In this document: one piece after another, positions 58,140-64,000 of the stretch | Layout: each line of letters opens with the position of its first letter | Numbering within the stretch: the first letter of the stretch is position 1 | Origin: Moesziomyces globuligerus | Taxonomy: Eukaryota > Basidiomycota > Ustilaginomycetes > Ustilaginales > Ustilaginaceae | Assembly: GCA_030849465.1 (NCBI GenBank) | Contig: JARVLF010000016.1 | Span: 1,116,001 to 1,180,000, forward strand | DNA: 64,000 nucleotides | Direction of reading: 5' to 3' | Translations under genes and position numbers: made by a program | Notes under the pieces: generated by a model | The model's database searches: none | What the model was told of the DNA's origin: nothing | What the model saw: the letters and a program-made list of their open reading frames with translations, nothing else

Positions 58140-58730
58140 CGTGACTGCCTTCTTTTCCGTTTCGGACCAAGGGCGGATGAAGGTGAGACTGTGGTCGAGA
58201 GAGTGGTGGAGGAGCAGAGTGAGACGGTTGTGTGCGCGGTCGCTCACGGATCCGTCGACCTTCGGATTGCCGTGAGCGACTGTCGCTGAGCCGATGATGC
58301 GCTCATCTGCGACGTGCGGCTGTCAATTTTCCATTTCAACCAATCTTTGCTCCGAAGATCGGGCCCACCTGCTTCGAGGACCCAAGGCAGAGGCGACAGC
58401 AACAAATCGCGGCTGCAGCCGGCTCCCTCAGCCCATCAGCCTTCCATCACGCCTCAGCCGGTCGAGCGATGTGGAGCTCTTCGCAGATGCAAGATTGCAG
58501 CGCTACAGTACGTTAGCTGCTCACACAATATTTTCTTCCAAAATTTTCAAAGATTCCACCCAGCCTGGTGCGACGCGAGGGCCAAGTTGAAGGCCGTGGC
58601 TGGCGGCGGCAGGCTGGGGTCGATTGGACCCTGTCGAGCAAGGCCAGTGCCCGGCATTCTTGAGTTGCGCGAAGGTACGCTTGTCACCCTTCGCATCACC
58701 ATCACAAGTGCACGACATATCTTTCGGATC
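58140..58730. promoter_or_regulatory. Divergent promoter between TOM20 and BMT2
   Basis: 591 bp separating divergent starts. One TACAGTA heptamer lies at 58504-58510, 221 nt before the BMT2 start. An upstream extension of the BMT2 frame lies here and is probably leader sequence. Confidence 0.5.
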
Positions 58731-59840
58731 ATGTCGCGAAGCAAGGCAAAGAAGTCGGCTACGGCCCAGGTCCAGGAGGCTGCGCCCCTCCCAGCAGCAG
58801 CAGCAGCTGATTTAGCGGAAGGTGCCGACGTCGCGGCCGCTTCGGGCGCCAAGAAGGGCAAGCTCATTCGACCTCGAGGAAAGCGCGGAGGCGTCAAGCA
58901 TCGCAAGGGCGGTGCCGCGCAGCAATCTGCAGTGCAGAAGGCAGCACTCAAGGAGTCGCGCAAGGCCAAGACCTCCGCTGCTGCTGCTGCTGGCGATGCC
59001 GACGCGGCGGTCGATGGGTCGGCTGCTCCCGTGCCGCCTGCGGAACATGCCGAAAAGATCGCCAAGTTCCACACGCTGCTCAAGCAGCTCGAGCAGGCCA
59101 CGACAGCCGCCGAGAAGGACGAGATCCAGGCTGGCCTCGACTCGCTCGGCGGCCTTGCGCAGTACCAGGCGTGGTCTCTCACCGGCTCGGCCAAGTCCGG
59201 ACAGACGCCCACGAGCAAATGGTGCATCGAGGCGCTCACCTCGGTCTACCAGCACGACCGCAACCAGCCCAAGTTCAGAGTGCTCGACATTGGCGCCATC
59301 ACGGGCACCGCCTACAACAAGTACCGCTGGGTCGATGCTACCTCGATCGACCTGCACCCGCAGGGCGAGAACGTGCAGAAGTACAGTTTCTTCGACTTCC
59401 CCGTCCCCACCAAGGAGGAGGAAAAGTTCAACATGGTCGCGCTCAGTCTCGTCATCAACTTTGTCGGCGATGTCAGGAAGCGCGGCGAGATGCTCCGCCA
59501 CGTTCACAAGTACCTCCCCACGGCCGAGGGCGTGCCCGGATTCTGCTTCCTCGTTCTGCCGCTCAGCTGCCTCACCAACTCTCGCTACATGAACCAGTCG
59601 CACCTCCGCGCCATCCTCAGCTCGCTCGGCTTTGAAGTCCTCAAGCAGTCCGACTCGGCCAAGCTCTCCCGCTGGCTCCTCCAGGCCAAGCCCCTCGCAG
59701 ACCGTCTCGCCGCCGCCGAGGCGTCGGAAAACGCTGCCGCCTCGCCAGACTGGGACGGCACCGTCTTCAAGAAGCGCGACATCAACCCAGGCACCAATCG
59801 CAACAACTTTGCCATTGTCGTCGACCCGAAACCCGAGTAG
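58731..59840 (+). CDS. BMT2: 25S rRNA (adenine-N1)-methyltransferase Bmt2
   Basis: A 369-residue nucleolar methyltransferase; the yeast enzyme makes m1A2142 of 25S rRNA. The N-terminus is Lys/Ala-rich with a likely nucleolar signal (LIRPRGKRGGVKHRKGG). The catalytic domain shows LAQYQAWSLTGSAKSG, the SAM-binding block FRVLDIGAITGTAYNKY, IDLHPQGENV.KYSFFDFPVP, and FLVLPLSCLTNSRYMN. The frame is open 139 codons further upstream, but that part has no family features. The ATG at 58731 begins MSRSKAKKS, a typical Bmt2 start. Confidence 0.93.
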   Translation: MSRSKAKKSATAQVQEAAPLPAAAAADLAEGADVAAASGAKKGKLIRPRGKRGGVKHRKGGAAQQSAVQKAALKESRKAKTSAAAAAGDADAAVDGSAAPVPPAEHAEKIAKFHTLLKQLEQATTAAEKDEIQAGLDSLGGLAQYQAWSLTGSAKSGQTPTSKWCIEALTSVYQHDRNQPKFRVLDIGAITGTAYNKYRWVDATSIDLHPQGENVQKYSFFDFPVPTKEEEKFNMVALSLVINFVGDVRKRGEMLRHVHKYLPTAEGVPGFCFLVLPLSCLTNSRYMNQSHLRAILSSLGFEVLKQSDSAKLSRWLLQAKPLADRLAAAEASENAAASPDWDGTVFKKRDINPGTNRNNFAIVVDPKPE

Positions 59841-60023
59841 ACACCACCCCAAACATCGCAAGCAAGCTCCTGCATCCACATGCTTTCTCGTCCATCTTTT
59901 CTGTACTTTTAGCCACCCAACCACAGTCGATTTCGTTCGGTTCTAGCGACGAGGTTGTTCGAGTTCAATGCGTGATAATTGAGTGAAGCGGACGAGTGAT
60001 GCGTGTGTAGCAAAGAGAGACGG

Positions 60024-61988
60024 TCAGGTCATCGAGTACTTGGGGCCTCCTCCGCCTTCGGGCACGTCCCATCGGATGCTCTGGTCGGGCGTCTTGATGG
60101 AGCACGTGTAGCAGTGGATGCAGTTCTGGCTGTTGATCACGAGCTTCTGGCCGAGCGCATGCTCCTGGTCGGGCGAGTCGGCCTCGACATACTCGTAGAC
60201 GCCAGCAGGGCAGCAGCGTCCGAGCGGACCCTCGAACGTGCCCACATTCCTCTCGACGTGGCTCTTGTAGTCGCCTTCCTTGACCACCAGGTGAACGGGC
60301 TGGTCTTCCGCGTGGTTGGTACCCGTCCTCGAAACCGAGGTGAGGATGTCGAAAGACAGCTTGCCGTCCGGCTTGGGGTACTCGATCGGCTCGCACTGCG
60401 CGGCGGGCTTGGTCTGGGCGTGATCCTCACCGTGGTGGTGGAAGGTCCAAGGCACACGACCCTTGAGGACCATCGAGTCGAGACCCGAGTACGCCAGGCC
60501 ACCCCAGAAGCCGAGCGGGCCGTTGAACGAGGGTCGCAGGTTGCGCACCTCGTACAGCTCCTTCATCACGTACGTGTCGTCCAGCCTCGTCTTGTAGTCG
60601 GCCAGGTCGATGGTCTCCTCGGACCCAGACTCGGCGCGCTTGGCCAGTGCATCAACCACGGCCTCGGCAGCAACCATCCCCGACTTCATCGCGTTGTGCG
60701 TACCCTTGATCTTGGGTACGTTGAGGAAGCCCGCAGCACAGCCCACGAGCGCACCACCGGGGAAGTGCAGCTTCGGGATCGACTGGTAGCCACCCTCGTT
60801 CAGAGTCCTCGCGCCGTAGGCGAGGCACTCGCCGTCTTCAAGGATATCCTTGAAGAAAGGGTGATGCTTCATGCGCTGGAACTCGCGGAAGGGGCTGAGG
60901 TACGGGTTCTCGTAGTCGAGGCCAACGACGAGACCGATCGAGACCATGTTGTCCTCCATGTGGTACATCCAGCTACCGCCGTAGGTGCTGGTGTCGAGAG
61001 GCCAACCCATGGTGTGCGTCACGAGACCGGCCTGGTGCTTCTCGGGCTTGACGCGCCACACCTCCTTGATGCCAAGGCCGTAGGTCTGCGGATCGGCGCC
61101 GACCTGGTCGCGCAGGCCGAGCTGCCTGATCATCTTCTGCGTCATGGAGCCGTGCGCGCCCTCGGCAAAGAGGGTGATGGGAGCGTGGAACTCCATGCCA
61201 GGCTCGAACGAGTCCTTGGGCTTGCGCGACTTGTCCAGGCCGATCTCGTTGGTGATGACACCCTTGATGCCGATTGGCTTTCCATTGTCGTCCATCTGCC
61301 AGAGCGGCTGTGCGGCGGCGAAGCCCGGGTAGATCTCGACACCGGCGGCTTCGGCCTGCTCACCGAGCCAGGCGACGACGCGGGAGAGCGAGACAATGTA
61401 GTTGCCCTTGTTGGACATCTGTGGCGGGTGCGGCATGGGGAAGGAGCCGGTGGGCGTGAGGAAGCGCATCTGGTCCTGGAGAGCAGGCTGGTTGAGCGGA
61501 GCGCCAAGCTCCTTCCAGTCGGGAAGAAGCTCGTCGAGAGCATTCGTCTGAATCACGGCGCCAGAGAGAATGTGGTTGCCGACCTCGGGGCCCTTCTCGA
61601 GGACAACGACGCGGATCTCTTCACCGCGCTGCTCCGCGAGCTGCTTGATCTTGATGGCGGCACTCAGACCGGCTGGACCACCACCGACGATGATCACGTC
61701 GACCTCATCCGAGACGCGCTCGACGGTGTTCAAGTCGAAAGGCTCTCCGTCGCCCTCCTCGATGGGAGTGGCGCGGCGCGAGACGGAGGACGTCGAGAAT
61801 GCGCGAGCCAGGGACGATGCGGCGCTGGTGGCGGGGCTGACGCGAGTAAGCGTAGAGAGCGAAGCCGACGAGCCGGACGCAGAAGTGACGGCGTAGGCGG
61901 ATCGGCTGGCACGACCGACGGCGCCGTTGCGGAAAGCACTTGCCGCCAGGCGAGCAGACGAGGCCCGTGTCGCGCGTGTCGCGAACAT
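60024..61988 (-). CDS. CIR2: Electron-transfer-flavoprotein:ubiquinone oxidoreductase
   Basis: A 654-residue inner-membrane enzyme that takes electrons from ETF (fatty-acid and amino-acid dehydrogenases) to ubiquinone. The N-terminus MFATRATRASSARLAASAF is a presequence that ends near RAFSTSSVSRR. The FAD-binding motif is VIIVGGGPAGLSAA, and NHILSGAVIQ and the quinone-binding segment around GAHGSMTQKM follow. The 4Fe-4S cluster ligands lie near the C-terminus (CPAGVYEYVE .. NCIHCYTCSIKTP, four Cys), and it ends GGGPKYSMT like other ETF-QO proteins. No intron. Length and cysteines are normal, so it should be active. The in-frame TTG further upstream is not used. Confidence 0.97.
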   Translation of the reverse strand: MFATRATRASSARLAASAFRNGAVGRASRSAYAVTSASGSSASLSTLTRVSPATSAASSLARAFSTSSVSRRATPIEEGDGEPFDLNTVERVSDEVDVIIVGGGPAGLSAAIKIKQLAEQRGEEIRVVVLEKGPEVGNHILSGAVIQTNALDELLPDWKELGAPLNQPALQDQMRFLTPTGSFPMPHPPQMSNKGNYIVSLSRVVAWLGEQAEAAGVEIYPGFAAAQPLWQMDDNGKPIGIKGVITNEIGLDKSRKPKDSFEPGMEFHAPITLFAEGAHGSMTQKMIRQLGLRDQVGADPQTYGLGIKEVWRVKPEKHQAGLVTHTMGWPLDTSTYGGSWMYHMEDNMVSIGLVVGLDYENPYLSPFREFQRMKHHPFFKDILEDGECLAYGARTLNEGGYQSIPKLHFPGGALVGCAAGFLNVPKIKGTHNAMKSGMVAAEAVVDALAKRAESGSEETIDLADYKTRLDDTYVMKELYEVRNLRPSFNGPLGFWGGLAYSGLDSMVLKGRVPWTFHHHGEDHAQTKPAAQCEPIEYPKPDGKLSFDILTSVSRTGTNHAEDQPVHLVVKEGDYKSHVERNVGTFEGPLGRCCPAGVYEYVEADSPDQEHALGQKLVINSQNCIHCYTCSIKTPDQSIRWDVPEGGGGPKYSMT

Positions 61989-63127
61989 GACTTGCTGTGG
62001 AGGAATCGTTCCGTGCAACGATCAAGGGGCCAAGGAAGCGTTGTGAGGGGGTGGGAGATCCTGAGCCTAGGTTGGCTGGGTTTCGCCACTGGGATGATCC
62101 TTGCCTTCCTTGATTTAGATGGTGGTCGAGAGGCAACACGATGAGGCGAGAGCGGCACGCTTGTTGGATGTCAGGTGGACGATGGTGGTTTGCAGGGGTG
62201 TGGTAAGTGCAGCGAATGTATCACAAATGCCGGCGCCGATGATGCCGCGACGATGCCTCCTTGAAAGCACAACGGGGCTTCGTTGACATGGGATTGCGGG
62301 GAGAATTGCAAGGCTTTGCGGGCGTGACGCTGAGGCGATCCGGCTCGAGATGGTGCAGCTTTTCCGGAAGCGGCGCCCTTTCAACAGGCAAAGCCGCCAA
62401 ATCCAGGTGTTCTCATTCGGCTCAGCGCGCGCTGAGGCCGTCTGTTGGTGACTCTGTTTTCACACAAAATTCAGCCTGTTCTGCCCTCTCTTTCGCGCGC
62501 ACGCGCGCGTTGGCTCTCCAGCCCCGGCTTGCGCGGCCAATCGGAACGCGCACTTCGGTCAGCTTGCATCGCCATCGTCGGATCGACTCTTCCCGATCCC
62601 CGATGAAACCTCCTCGAGAAGAACGCGCGCTATCTGGCGGGTTTCCTCTTCGGACACCTCCCTGCGTGACCCTCAGCTCCGGACTAGCAGCTGAAGCTTT
62701 CTCAGCTTTCCAAGATCAGAAGGCGTCCACAGCCAGGAGAGATATGGGGAATTTTTGGCTGAACGCCAATTTTTTCGATTAGCAACTCGATGACAAGCGA
62801 CAACGAGAAGGGACGAAAGAGGGAGGTGCGAAGGCTTGCTAGAAGCACTTGCGCTATGTGGTCGCCCGTATACGCGAATGGTCTCCGAGGAGAAAACATC
62901 GGCGAGCGTGTGAAAGATAGTAGGATACAAATAATAAGCCCATAATGCGCGGAGACAAGAGAAGACAGAAAAGAGAGCCATCTAAGGGGGAAGGGAAGGA
63001 GGCAAGCACAGGAGCGCACTGATGATCCGGGCGCCTATCAAAGGGCCCGCGAATGCATCGTGCCTACGACCGAGCTGCCCCGTCTATGACAGAACGAGAG
63101 GTGTAGAGAGCTGAGACGGAAGGAGAT
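61989..63127. other. Intergenic: promoter of the ETF-QO gene, 3' flank of the double-barrel gene
   Basis: About 1.1 kb with no supported gene. It includes a short CG/CA alternation (GCGCGCACGCGCGCG near 62496). Confidence 0.45.
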
Positions 63128-63918
63128 TTACATGTCCTGGCCGTCGATGAAGCCCCAGGTGACCGACTCGATGGTCTCGGGGTTCTCGTAGTTGCTCGCA
63201 AGGCGCTTGTAAGCCTCGGCGAGAGCGACATCACCCTCAGCGCCAGCCCAGTAGTTGACAACCTGGAGGGAGAGCTCCTTGCCGTTCTGGTTGTTCTTGA
63301 TCTGGATCCACTTGCCGCAGGCCTTGTTCAGCTGGTCGGCGGGGAGGAGCGACGAGGCAGAGATGGCGATGGGGAGCGAGCCAGCGTCGAGCTTGACACC
63401 GCAGGCGTTGTTGACGTCAGCCCACCACTCGGGGGTCGAGACGACGGTCTTCGAGTTCGAGGTCGACGAGGGCTGGGGAGCGGCCGAGTAGGTCGAGGTG
63501 GGGGCGGGCTGGCTCCACGAGACCGACGAGGGGGTGGGGGTAGCCGAGGTGGTGGGGGCAGCCTTGGTGTAGGTGGCCTGGGGGGTGTAGGTCGACGAGG
63601 TGGCGGCCTGCTGCTGCTGCTGCTGCTGCTGCTGCTTGTTGTTGTTCGAGGCGGCGGCACCCGAGCCGAACGACCACGAGATGGGGAAGACACCGTCGTC
63701 CATGTTGCCGTTGTTCAGGGCAGAGAAGAGGCTGGTCGACATGTCGAGGGCACCCCAGCTGCAGCCGGGGCAGAGGTCGGCAACGACGGCGCTCTGGGTG
63801 TTGCCGTTCTTGTTGTTGGTGATGGTAACGGTCTGACCGCAGTGAGCACCGTTAGCCCACTCGGGGGCGTTGACGGCGACGATGAAGTCAGAGCCAGAGT
63901 TGACCCAACCGCAGGCAC
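63128..63918 (-). CDS. Secreted-type protein with two double-psi beta-barrel domains (5' exon outside the window)
   Basis: The last exon of a larger gene, 263 codons plus stop. The acceptor TTTCCAG is at 63919-63925; an intron with a GCTGAC branch reaches the window edge, so the N-terminal exon (probably a signal peptide) is missing. The exon starts in a split Gly codon with GACGWVNSGSDFIVAVN, a barwin/expansin/RlpA-like barrel, with CGQTVTITNN and VVADLCPGCSWGALDMST. A linker with nine Gln and Ser/Thr/Pro-rich sequence follows. The C-terminal half repeats the barrel (NNACGVKLDAGSLPIAISAS .. CGKWIQIKNNQNGKELSLQV .. ETIESVTWGF), but the Asp-Leu-Cys-Pro-Gly-Cys loop is replaced by NYWAGAEGD. 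Homologues act on or bind cell-wall glycans. Confidence 0.8.
63608..63634 (-). repeat. (CAG)9 run encoding polyglutamine
   Basis: Nine identical CAG codons on the minus strand within the linker of the double-barrel protein, followed upstream by Asn and Lys codons. Confidence 0.95.
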
Positions 63919-64000
63919 CTGGAAAGTGGAAAGCAGGTAGAATGGAAGTGATATCGCGGTCAGCTACTGTGCTGCTGAAGTGATGGTGCTAGGCCTCAGC

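Overview
This window is nuclear DNA from a basidiomycete, most likely a smut fungus of the Ustilaginaceae (Ustilago/Sporisorium/Moesziomyces type). The evidence is a GC-rich base composition, compact mostly intron-free genes, short introns (about 80-170 nt) with GT..AG ends and CTGAC-like branch sites, A or G at -3 of start codons, Dikarya-specific families (Mdm34, the DUF3292 type, Mgr3, PMA1), and intron-containing tRNA genes. The exact species cannot be fixed from the sequence alone. I see no CRISPR array, intact transposon or viral gene.

I support 25 protein-coding loci (23 complete, one cut by each edge), two tRNA genes and one intronic snoRNA. Left part (1-16.6 kb): an unidentified partial gene, an ING/PHD chromatin reader, eEF1B-alpha (EFB1) whose long intron carries a U18-type C/D snoRNA, an ATP-dependent DNA ligase with a mitochondrial-looking N-terminus, ORC5, a DUF3292 membrane protein, a paraoxonase-like hydrolase and a trypsin-fold protease. 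Middle part (17-35 kb): tRNA-Pro(UGG), a sulfide:quinone oxidoreductase fused in one open frame to mitochondrial ribosomal protein mL58, a PX-domain protein, peroxisome-tagged 8-amino-7-oxononanoate synthase, deoxyribose-phosphate aldolase, an Mgr3-like TPR protein, a MYST acetyltransferase, a methyltransferase and a secreted PR-1-like CAP protein. Right part (36-64 kb): the plasma-membrane H+-ATPase PMA1, a 5.9 kb stretch with no convincing gene, the ERMES subunit MDM34, an ER J-protein, RAD6 (start codon alone in exon 1), mitochondrial Hsp70 (SSC1), tRNA-Ile, TOM20, the rRNA methyltransferase BMT2, electron-transfer-flavoprotein:ubiquinone oxidoreductase, and the 3' part of a secreted double-barrel protein.

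The genes are mostly housekeeping and do not form a metabolic cluster. About eight of 25 act, or look likely to act, in mitochondria: the protein import and chaperone genes TOM20 and SSC1, the quinone-linked oxidoreductases SQR and ETF-QO, ER-mitochondria tethering by Mdm34, mL58, the Mgr3-like protein and the ligase/protease with presequence-like N-termini. The most interesting items are the SQR-mL58 fusion, the U18 snoRNA conserved in the EFB1 intron, the presumptive mitochondrial DNA ligase, the TATA-like boxes upstream of both tRNA genes, ORC5 without a Walker A motif, and the internally duplicated double-psi barrel protein at the right edge.
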